Assembly (NCBI RefSeq): GCF_002079305.1
Contig: NZ_CP015039.1
Location: 3,581,501-3,645,500 of the forward strand
Length of the DNA: 64,000 nt
Source: Rhodovulum sp. P5
Lineage (GTDB): Bacteria; Pseudomonadota; Alphaproteobacteria; Rhodobacterales; Rhodobacteraceae
Reading direction: 5' to 3'
The position numbers and the translations under genes were made by a program. The notes under the pieces were generated by a model that was not told where the DNA came from, ran no database searches, and worked only from the letters and a program-made list of their open reading frames with translations. Positions 54,302 through 61,884 of this stretch are shown here, one piece after another (position 1 is the stretch's first letter; each line of letters starts with the position of its first letter).

Positions 54302-55281
54302 TCTTGTTCCTGCCGGAGTGGTGTTATCATTGCGTTCATATTGCATTAGCTGTTGTGGAACTCAAGGGGCCGCCGGAATTAAAGACATGATTGAGAGCTA
54401 TTCTTTTGGTTAACATTCGGGAAGATATTCCTTAACCATGATTGGCGTGAGAACCCTTTTGCGACAAGGCCGTTGTGGCTACTCTATTTGTCAATCAAAG
54501 GCTTGGCTAAGCCCCCAACCTGGCATCGGCGGTTACTTGCCAGTTGGGGACTTCGGTTTGCGGCTGCGATGCTTCCAGTTGGGGCAAGCTTTGCGACTTG
54601 CCGGTCGTTTTGGGGTCCCTATCGCTTTTGGTACCCGTTTGAAACGCAATTACAGGGATGTTACCTGACCCGGCCTGGCGCATGGACAGTGCCCTTGTCT
54701 GTGCGCCTTTGTCCTGCATCTGCCAAGCCGGTTCTGGAAACGGGCTTCTCCACTTCGGTTCACGCGGCAAAGCCAAAGCGTCGGCTGCTGCCAGAACTCT
54801 CGCCGATCGCAGGGTTCGAAAGATGGGGCTGCCTTCCGGACCTGTCGGGAGGGGCGCGCATGACCGCCGGCGGATGGAATCTGCCATAGGGCACGCGGAG
54901 TGCCGCGCGGGCGAAAACTTGGCGGGACATGTGCGCGGGCGTAAAAATGCACGGTCCGGGTCCCCGCGGCCGGCCCGTGGCGCCGCGCGTTCGACAGGCC
55001 CTGAGCGCCGGGCCGGGCGCGCGGCGGGTGCCGTGACATTGTTACGCGGCTGTCATTGGACAAGACTACGCTGCAGGTGCAAAATGGGTGGTGTTGCCCA
55101 GCCCCGAGGAACGTTCAATGATGCCTTTCCAGAAAGGAAGCGGATCGCAGGCCGGACGACCGCAGAGCGCCCCATGGCGCCCCGCGGCGTGGCCCTGTTG
55201 GACGGGACGACTGTTTCTCGTGGGCCGTCGGGCCCGGTCGAAATTCGTGTTGCGACGCAAACCACCAGACGGAGATGCCCA
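54302..55281. other. 980-bp non-coding region between H-NS-like and DUF3141 genes
   Basis: The first ~140 bp are AT-rich and probably hold the H-NS-like promoter; GGTTAA (54408-54413) and TTAACC (54432-54437) form a separated inverted pair there. A run of RNA-like stems follows (54500-54602). The rest is GC-rich and should carry the promoter of the acyl-CoA operon, but none is clear. Open frames reaching back to 54658 in phase with DUF3141 do not look coding. Confidence 0.5.
54500..54602 (+). ncRNA. Candidate structured RNA element
   Basis: Three consecutive stems are possible: GGCTT/AAGCC (54500-54513), CCCCAAC-C-TGGC with GCCAGTTGGGG (54513-54549), and GGCAAG/CTTGCC (54583-54602). CCAGTTGGGG also occurs again at 54575-54584, so the C-rich strand could pair with either copy. 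This may be a small RNA or leader, or chance pairing in GC-rich DNA. The strand is arbitrary. Confidence 0.25.
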
Positions 55282-57801
55282 ATGAACGCCCCCGCGGAAA
55301 AAGAAGTGGCGAGCCGCTCCGCAAACATGCTCAACGACATGATGGTTGCGTCCGGCGACCGTGTGCAGGACCGGCTGGCGATGCTGGGGGCACAGGCCAC
55401 GGGGCTTCTGGACAATGCCGCCATTCTGACCGAGGTTGCGACGCGGCACGGCCAGCATATCTCCAGCAGTCATATCGAACGCCTGAACGAGATGTTCGAG
55501 CAGGTGGGCCGCCTGCTGCAAGTCGCGCGGGAAACCGGCAAGGACATGTCGCCCGCCGCCATGGCCTCCGCGTATCGGGAATATCTGCGCGATGCGGGCG
55601 AACGCTGGGTCCTTTTCGCGGATGTGTTAAGGGAGCGCGGCGACATCTTTCGTGCCCATCAGGCCGCCGGATGCCCGCCGGTCCTGATCTATGACTATGA
55701 GGTCATCCTGGACGGTGCCGATATGGCGCGCCCCTGCAACTACCAACTCCTGCGTATCCTCCCGCCCGAGGGCTGCGAGGTGCATGATTTCAAGCGTCCC
55801 TATGTCATCATCGACCCGCGCGCCGGTCATGGCGCGGGGATCGGGGGCTTCAAGGCCGACAGCCAGGTCGGCGTCGCGCTGCGGGATGGGCACCCGGTTT
55901 ATTTCGTGGCCTTCAAGCGCGACCCCGAACCGGGCCAGACACTGGCCGATGTTGCCCATGCGGAGGCAGAGTTCGTGCGCGAGGTCGGACGACGCCACCC
56001 CAAGGGCGCACGGCCGGTGGTCATGGGCAACTGTCAGGGGGGCTGGGCGACATTGCTGCTGGCCGCGTCCAACCCCGATCTGACGGGGCCGATCGTGCTG
56101 AACGGGGCGCCGGTCGCGACATGGTCGGGCCAGATCGCCAAGCACCCGATGCGCTATACCGGCGGCCTGCACGGTGGGGCGTGGCAGCCGATGTTCTGGT
56201 CCGACCTCGGGGGCGGTGTGTTCGACGGCGCAAATCTCGTGATGAATTTCGAGATGCTGAACCCCGGCCGGACCTATTTCCGGAAGTTTTACGACGTCTT
56301 TTCCGCCGTCGACGATCCCAAGGCCCGGGCGCGTTTCCTTGAGTTCGAACGCTGGTGGGGCGGCTTCTTCATGTTGAACGAGGCCGAGATCCGCTGGGTG
56401 GTCGAGCAGCTCTTCATCGGCAACCGCCTGACGAAGAACACCGCGATGCTGGAACCCGGCCGGCTGGTCGATATCAAGCAGATCGCGGCCCCGATCATCG
56501 TCTTCACCAGCCACGGCGACAATATCACCCCGCCGCAGCAGGCGCTGAACTGGATCCTCGACGCCTATGCCAGCGTGGAAGAGATCAAGATACGCGGACA
56601 GCGCATCGTCTATATGGTGCATGAAGAGGTCGGGCATCTGGGCATCTTCGTGTCCTCCCAGATCGCCAAGAAGGAACATACAGAGGTGTCTTCAACCCTG
56701 AAGACCATCGAGGCGCTGGGGCCGGGCCTATACGAGATGAAGATCGACGCGACCGAGGGGCGGGGGCAGGACCGCACGTTCCTGGTCTCCTTCGCGGCCC
56801 GCCGGTTCGCCGATCTTGAAAAGCTGGCCGGCCCCCGGACGGAGGAAGGGGCCTTTGCGGCGGTGTCCCGGATGAGCCGGATCCAGACAGAGGCCTATGA
56901 TACATTTGTTCGGCCGGTCATCCGAAGCGCCGTCAGCCCGCAAACAGCGAGTGCCGTGCGCGACATGCACCCGCTTCGCGTCCAGCGGCAGGTGTTCTCG
57001 TCGCTCAACCCGTGGTTTGCCCCGTGGGCGACGGCTGCGGAAAAGGTTCGCCAAAACCGTAACCGCGCGGCGATCGACAACCCGTTTCTGTGGATGGAGC
57101 GCTTTGGCGCAGACCTGACGCAGCAATGGCTGGATCTCACGCGCGACATGCGGAACGCGGCGGCCGAGATGTCATTTTACGCGATGTGGAACAACCCCTG
57201 GGCACGGGCTTTCGGGGCGCCCGATGCGGTGCGCCGCACGCGCAAGACGGTCGGGGAACTGCGCGCCCTGCCGCTGGTGCAGACGGTCCTGTCGCACAAG
57301 GCCCAGGGTGGTTTTATCGAGGCCGTGATCCGCATGCTGATCCTTCTGGCCGGCAGCCGCGGTGCGGTGCGCCGCGACCGGCTGGAACGTTCGGCCCGCG
57401 TTCTGAACCAGGACGAACCCTTCGCCTCGCTGACGATGGATGAACGCGCACGGATTTTGCACGAACAGTCCATTCTGGCGACCTATGACCCGGACGGCGC
57501 GATTGAGGCCTTGCCGATGCTTCTGCCGGACCCCGCCGAACGGGAACTGGCCATGGCGGTCGTGCAATACATCCCCGGCCCCCTGTCAGAGATGGCCGAC
57601 CATACAAGGGAAACGCTGGATCGGTTCCGGGCGGTTCTGGACCTGCCCCCGGTCAGCGAGGACGTTCTGGAAGACCCGCTTGCACAACCGATGCCCGAGA
57701 CAGCCGGAGAGGCCCCGGTCCCGGCCCCCGATGGGGATGCCCCGGCGGACGGCAAGGCGGGCACGGACAAGACGACATTTTCAGGGAAGGCTGCGGAATG
57801 A
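55282..57801 (+). CDS. DUF3141 protein (PhaC-like alpha/beta hydrolase fold)
   Basis: 839 aa, typical DUF3141 size. The nucleophile elbow is VMGNCQGGWATLLL with C251; D413 (SHGDNITPPQQ) and H452 (HEEVGHLGIF) complete a Cys-Asp-His triad like that of PHA synthases. The N-terminal ~90 residues are helical. ATG 55282 has GGAG 7 bases upstream. It leads the acyl-phosphate operon and overlaps the next gene by 4 bases. An acyl-CoA or polyester-related function is inferred; the family has no settled activity. Confidence 0.92.
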   Translation: MNAPAEKEVASRSANMLNDMMVASGDRVQDRLAMLGAQATGLLDNAAILTEVATRHGQHISSSHIERLNEMFEQVGRLLQVARETGKDMSPAAMASAYREYLRDAGERWVLFADVLRERGDIFRAHQAAGCPPVLIYDYEVILDGADMARPCNYQLLRILPPEGCEVHDFKRPYVIIDPRAGHGAGIGGFKADSQVGVALRDGHPVYFVAFKRDPEPGQTLADVAHAEAEFVREVGRRHPKGARPVVMGNCQGGWATLLLAASNPDLTGPIVLNGAPVATWSGQIAKHPMRYTGGLHGGAWQPMFWSDLGGGVFDGANLVMNFEMLNPGRTYFRKFYDVFSAVDDPKARARFLEFERWWGGFFMLNEAEIRWVVEQLFIGNRLTKNTAMLEPGRLVDIKQIAAPIIVFTSHGDNITPPQQALNWILDAYASVEEIKIRGQRIVYMVHEEVGHLGIFVSSQIAKKEHTEVSSTLKTIEALGPGLYEMKIDATEGRGQDRTFLVSFAARRFADLEKLAGPRTEEGAFAAVSRMSRIQTEAYDTFVRPVIRSAVSPQTASAVRDMHPLRVQRQVFSSLNPWFAPWATAAEKVRQNRNRAAIDNPFLWMERFGADLTQQWLDLTRDMRNAAAEMSFYAMWNNPWARAFGAPDAVRRTRKTVGELRALPLVQTVLSHKAQGGFIEAVIRMLILLAGSRGAVRRDRLERSARVLNQDEPFASLTMDERARILHEQSILATYDPDGAIEALPMLLPDPAERELAMAVVQYIPGPLSEMADHTRETLDRFRAVLDLPPVSEDVLEDPLAQPMPETAGEAPVPAPDGDAPADGKAGTDKTTFSGKAAE

Positions 57802-59207
57802 GAATTGAAGAGAACCGCGTGTTCGACGAGATCGCGGTTGGCGACACCGCCGAGGTCCGACGGATCTGCACCGAAGACGACTTTTATGTCTTTGCAACGG
57901 CGTCGGGGAACCATAACCCCATGCATCTGGCCCGCCATGATGGCGACGGGGACGGGCAGGAAGAGGCGGTGGCGCCCGCGCTTTGGGTCGGCTCGCTGAT
58001 CTCTGCGGTGATTGGGAATATCCTGCCGGGGGCCGGTACGCTCTACCGGGCGCAGAATTTCAATTTTCACAAGCGCGCCCATGTCGGGGACGAACTGATC
58101 GCGCGGGTGACGGTGACAGAGAAACGGCCGCCCGATTGTCTTGTCATGGCGACCGAGGTCACGCGCAAATCCGACGACGCGGTGATCGTGAGCGGAGAGG
58201 CCCATGTGCAGACCCCGCGCCGCAAGATGGTTTTCGAGAACCTCGAAGTGCCGGGCCTTCTGGTCGAACGCCATCGCCATTTCGATGCGTTGATCGAACG
58301 CGCCGAACCGCTTGCGCCCCTGCCGACCGCGGTGGTTGCACCCGAAGAACCGAAATCGCTGGGCGGTGCGCTTCTGGGCGGACAGCACACGATCATCTCG
58401 CCGATCCTCGTGGGCGATACCGCCAAGATCGTCGCGGCGGCGAAAGAGATCGGCGCCTCTCTCGACGGGGTGGAGATCATCGAGGAACCCGACCATCTGA
58501 AGGCCGCCAATATTGCCGTCGACCTGGTGGCGTCGGGGCGCGCCCTGGCCCTGATGAAGGGGCATCTGCACACCGATCTGCTGTTGAAGGCTGCGCTGCG
58601 CAAGGACAACGGCCTGCGCGCTGGCCGCCGCTTTACCCATGTCTTCGTGATGGACGTGCCCGGCGTGCCGCATCCGCTGTTGGTGACCGACGCGGCGATC
58701 AACATCGCCCCCGACCTGCGCACCAAGATGGACATCTGCCAGAATGCCATCGACCTTGCCCGCTCCATCGGGATCGACGATCCCAAGGTGGGTGTTCTGT
58801 CGGCGGTCGAGACTGTGAACCCCGATATTCCGTCGTCGCTTGACGCGGCACTTCTGTCGAAGATGGCCGAACGCGGCCAGATCACGGGCGGGCAGGTGGA
58901 CGGCCCGCTGGCGATGGACAACGCCGTTGATCTTGGCGCCGCGCGGACCAAGGGCATCAAGAGCCAGGTCGCCGGCCGGGCCGAGGTGCTGGTCGTGCCG
59001 AACCTCGACGCGGGCAACATGCTGGCCAAGCAGCTTGCCTATATCAGTCATGCCGAGGGCGCGGGCGTGGTGATGGGGGCGAAGGTGCCGATCATCCTCA
59101 ACTCCCGCTCGGACGATGACAAGGCGCGGCTGGCCTCTTGCGCGGTTGCGGCGCTTCATAACGCGCGGATCACCGGGCAACTGCCGGTCAGTCAGGCGGC
59201 GGAGTAG
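57798..59207 (+). CDS. MaoC-like hydratase / phosphate acyltransferase fusion
   Basis: 469 aa. Residues ~1-140 are a MaoC hot-dog domain (ATASGNHNPMHLARHDGDG), and ~160-469 a phosphate acetyl/butyryltransferase (SPILVGDTAKIVAAAKEIG; GLRAGRRFTHVFVMDVPGVPHPLLVTDAAINI). The bifunctional enzyme would hydrate enoyl-CoA and convert acyl-CoA to acyl-phosphate. Its product feeds the kinase encoded 5 bp downstream. ATG overlaps the DUF3141 stop (ATGA). Confidence 0.92.
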   Translation: MRIEENRVFDEIAVGDTAEVRRICTEDDFYVFATASGNHNPMHLARHDGDGDGQEEAVAPALWVGSLISAVIGNILPGAGTLYRAQNFNFHKRAHVGDELIARVTVTEKRPPDCLVMATEVTRKSDDAVIVSGEAHVQTPRRKMVFENLEVPGLLVERHRHFDALIERAEPLAPLPTAVVAPEEPKSLGGALLGGQHTIISPILVGDTAKIVAAAKEIGASLDGVEIIEEPDHLKAANIAVDLVASGRALALMKGHLHTDLLLKAALRKDNGLRAGRRFTHVFVMDVPGVPHPLLVTDAAINIAPDLRTKMDICQNAIDLARSIGIDDPKVGVLSAVETVNPDIPSSLDAALLSKMAERGQITGGQVDGPLAMDNAVDLGAARTKGIKSQVAGRAEVLVVPNLDAGNMLAKQLAYISHAEGAGVVMGAKVPIILNSRSDDDKARLASCAVAALHNARITGQLPVSQAAE

Positions 59208-59211
59208 GTCA

Positions 59212-60420
59212 ATGGCCCATGTGCTGACGTTGAACGCGGGGTCGTCCTCGCTGAAATTCGGTTTTTTCAAGCTCGGGGACGCGACGGAGGATCCGGAGGC
59301 CCGCATTGTCGGGTTGATGGAGCGTATCGGTCCCGGCGAGCGCGCCCATATCAAGGCCAAGCGGCAGGACGGCCATGTCCTGATCGATCAGGAATATGGT
59401 CGTAACCATGTTGCCGACCACAGCGCGGCGCTGTCCCGGATCGTGGAGTTTCTGAGAGAACAGCGGCCCGAGATGCGGCTGGCTGCCGTCGGGCACCGGG
59501 TGGTCCATGGTGGGCCCGACTTCGACGCGCCGACGGAACTGACCCCGGCGGTGATGGAGCGTCTGGCCCAGTTCGAACCGCTCGCCCCCCTGCACCAGCC
59601 GCCGAACCTGTCCGGCGTTCGCGCCGCGCTGGAGCTTTTCCCGGATGCGGGTCAGGTGGCCTGTTTCGACACCGCCTTCCATCGTCACCACCCTTGGGTC
59701 AACGACACCTTCGCGCTGCCGCGAAAGTTCTACGATCAGGGTGTGCGCCGCTACGGTTTTCACGGGCTCAGCTATCAGTACATCGCCGAGACGCTGAAGG
59801 AGATCGCGCCTCACTTGCATATGGGCCGGACCATCGTTGCGCATCTGGGCAACGGGGCGTCGATGTGCGGGCTGATGGGCGGGCGCTCGGTCGCCTCGAC
59901 CATGGGGTTCACGGCGCTTGACGGGCTGCCGATGGGTACCCGCTGCGGGCAGCTTGATCCCGGCGTGATCCTCTACATGCTGCAGAACGAGGGGATGAGC
60001 CCCGCGGAAATCGAGGATGTGCTTTATCGTCAGTCGGGCCTTGTGGGCCTGTCGGGGCTGTCGAACGACATGCGCACGCTGGAGGCCGCGGGTACCGAAG
60101 AAACCCGGCAGGCCATCGACTATTTCGTCTTCCGCATCCGGCGCGAACTCGGCGGTCTTGCCGCCGTGCTGGGCGGGGTCAGCACGCTGATTTTCTGCGG
60201 CGGCATTGGCGAGAATTCGGCGCATATCCGCGAAAAGGTCTGCGAAGGCATGGGCTGGCTGGGGCTTGAGATCGACGAGGGCCGCAACCTGCGGGGAGAG
60301 CGGATGATCTCCACCGATTTCAGCCGGGTGCGCGTGCTGATCATTCCGACGAACGAGGAAATCGTGATCGCGCGGGCGGCGCGCGATCTGGTGGAAAGCA
60401 AGCAGGGGACAGTGGCTTGA
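59212..60420 (+). CDS. ackA: Acetate/butyrate kinase
   Basis: 402 aa. LTLNAGSSSLKFGFF (phosphate 1 motif), HRVVHGG, FDTAFH, YGFHGLSYQYI, GNGASMCG and FCGGIGENSAHIREKVCEG are the acetokinase signatures. It converts acyl-phosphate and ADP to acid and ATP. ATG 59212 has GGAG upstream. Its stop overlaps the TTG start of the CoA-transferase A gene. Acetate versus butyrate or propionate specificity cannot be told. Confidence 0.93.
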   Translation: MAHVLTLNAGSSSLKFGFFKLGDATEDPEARIVGLMERIGPGERAHIKAKRQDGHVLIDQEYGRNHVADHSAALSRIVEFLREQRPEMRLAAVGHRVVHGGPDFDAPTELTPAVMERLAQFEPLAPLHQPPNLSGVRAALELFPDAGQVACFDTAFHRHHPWVNDTFALPRKFYDQGVRRYGFHGLSYQYIAETLKEIAPHLHMGRTIVAHLGNGASMCGLMGGRSVASTMGFTALDGLPMGTRCGQLDPGVILYMLQNEGMSPAEIEDVLYRQSGLVGLSGLSNDMRTLEAAGTEETRQAIDYFVFRIRRELGGLAAVLGGVSTLIFCGGIGENSAHIREKVCEGMGWLGLEIDEGRNLRGERMISTDFSRVRVLIIPTNEEIVIARAARDLVESKQGTVA

Positions 60421-61070
60421 AGAGTGCAATCAAACCCGAAGAAGCGGCCGAGATGATCCCGGACGGGTCGGTGCTTCTGATCGGCGGTTTCATGGGGGTG
60501 GGCTCGCCCCACCGTCTGATCGACGCCATCGTGGCGCGCGGCGTAAAGGACCTGACGCTGGTCGGCAACGATCTGTGCCGCCCGGGGCAGGGCATGGGCA
60601 AGATCGTGGACGCGAAACTCGCAAGCCATGCCATCGTCAGCCATATCGGCCTGAACCCCGAGGCGCAGCGCCAGATGATCGCGGGCGAGATGCAGATCGA
60701 ACTGGTCCCGCAAGGGACGCTGGTCGAACGCATCCGTGCCGCCGGCGTGGGCCTTGGCGGCGTGCTGACGCCGACGGGGGTCGGAACACTTGTGGAAGAA
60801 GGCAAGCAGGTCATCGAGATCGACGGCCGGAAGTTCCTGCTTGAAAAACCGATCCGCGGTGATTTCGCGCTGATCGATGCGCGTCAGTGCGATTATGTCG
60901 GCAATCTGGAATACACGCTGACCGCCCACAACTTCAATCCGGTCATGGCGCTGGCGGCCGACACGGTGATCGCCGAGCCGCATCACATCATGCCCGTGGG
61001 CGTGATCTCGCCCGACGCGGTCAAGACGCCGGGTGTACTGGTCGACCATATCCTGGAAAGGGCCCACTGA
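60417..61070 (+). CDS. CoA-transferase subunit A (family I)
   Basis: 217 aa. VLLIGGFMGVGSPHRLIDAIV matches the glycine-rich start of AtoD/ScoA-type alpha subunits, and TPTGVGTLVEEGKQVIEIDGRKFLLE is typical. The start is TTG 60417, overlapping the kinase stop by 4 bases, with AGGGG 8 bases upstream. The stop overlaps the B-subunit ATG (TGATG). Acetoacetate, succinyl or butyrate CoA-transferase is plausible. Confidence 0.92.
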   Translation: MKSAIKPEEAAEMIPDGSVLLIGGFMGVGSPHRLIDAIVARGVKDLTLVGNDLCRPGQGMGKIVDAKLASHAIVSHIGLNPEAQRQMIAGEMQIELVPQGTLVERIRAAGVGLGGVLTPTGVGTLVEEGKQVIEIDGRKFLLEKPIRGDFALIDARQCDYVGNLEYTLTAHNFNPVMALAADTVIAEPHHIMPVGVISPDAVKTPGVLVDHILERAH

Positions 61071-61726
61071 TGGACGCCAAGGAAATCATTGCCCGCCGGG
61101 TGGCGCAGGAAGTGCGCGAGGGGATGCTGGTCAATCTCGGCATCGGTCTGCCGTCCATGGTCGCCAATTTCGTGCCGAATGACCTGCACGTGTTCTTTCA
61201 GGCGGAAAACGGTGTCATCGGTCTTGGCGCCCGTCCGCCCGAGGGGATGGAGGATCGTGACCTGACCGATGCGGGCGGCGGTTTCGTCACCGCGGTGCCC
61301 GGTGCGGCGTCGATCGACAGCGCGATGAGCTTTGGCCTGATCCGCGGCGGCCATCTGGACATGACCGTTCTGGGCGGGCTTCAGGTGGACGAAAAGGGGC
61401 ATCTGGCCAACTGGATGGTGCCGGGCAAGATGGTTCCGGGGATGGGCGGCGCGATGGACCTTGTGACCGGGGCCAAGCGGGTCATCGTCGCCATGGTGCA
61501 CACCCAGAAGGGCAAGCCCAAGATCGTGCCGGAATGTACGCTGCCGTTGACCTCTGACCGCCGGATCAGCCTGATCGTGACCGAGATGGCAGTCATCGAA
61601 CCGACGGAAGAGGGGTTGGTGCTGCGCGAAACCGGCGAAGGCGTCAGTGTCGAGGATGTGGTCGCGGCAACAGAGGCCAAGCTGATCGTGCCGGACGACG
61701 TAAAGGCCATGGCGCTGGCCAGTTGA
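61070..61726 (+). CDS. CoA-transferase subunit B (family I)
   Basis: 218 aa. The catalytic Glu is E46 in VFFQAENGVIGLG. MLVNLGIGLPSMVANFV and GGAMDLVTGAKRVIVAMVHTQK are the beta-subunit signatures. It pairs with subunit A to move CoA between short-chain acids. Last gene of the operon, followed by a strong terminator 31 bp downstream. Confidence 0.94.
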   Translation: MDAKEIIARRVAQEVREGMLVNLGIGLPSMVANFVPNDLHVFFQAENGVIGLGARPPEGMEDRDLTDAGGGFVTAVPGAASIDSAMSFGLIRGGHLDMTVLGGLQVDEKGHLANWMVPGKMVPGMGGAMDLVTGAKRVIVAMVHTQKGKPKIVPECTLPLTSDRRISLIVTEMAVIEPTEEGLVLRETGEGVSVEDVVAATEAKLIVPDDVKAMALAS

Positions 61727-61756
61727 CGCAGAACGGCAATCGCCCAGCATGACACC

Positions 61757-61785
61757 GGCCCCGGGCACTGCGCCGGGGCCTTTTT
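61757..61785 (+). terminator. Intrinsic terminator of the acyl-CoA operon
   Basis: GGCCCCGG pairs with CCGGGGCC over 8 bp, followed by five Ts. It lies 30 bp after the subunit B stop and ends the operon before the convergent ATPase gene. Confidence 0.9.
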
Positions 61786-61884
61786 CTCAGTGTCCAGTCG
61801 TGCTGGCGGCTTGCGCTGCACATCGCCCGTCGCGAGGGCCAAGCAAGGTCATATGTCATCGACGCACCGGCTGAGACAGACCTG

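Noticed and set aside
54408..54437. GGTTAA...TTAACC pair as a CtrA site
   Set aside because: CtrA needs TTAA-N7-TTAA in direct orientation; here the halves are inverted and 18 bp apart.
54658..55281. N-terminal extension of the DUF3141 protein by ~208 codons
   Set aside because: The extension is Arg/Ala/Gly-rich and not protein-like; ATG 55282 has a good ribosome binding site.
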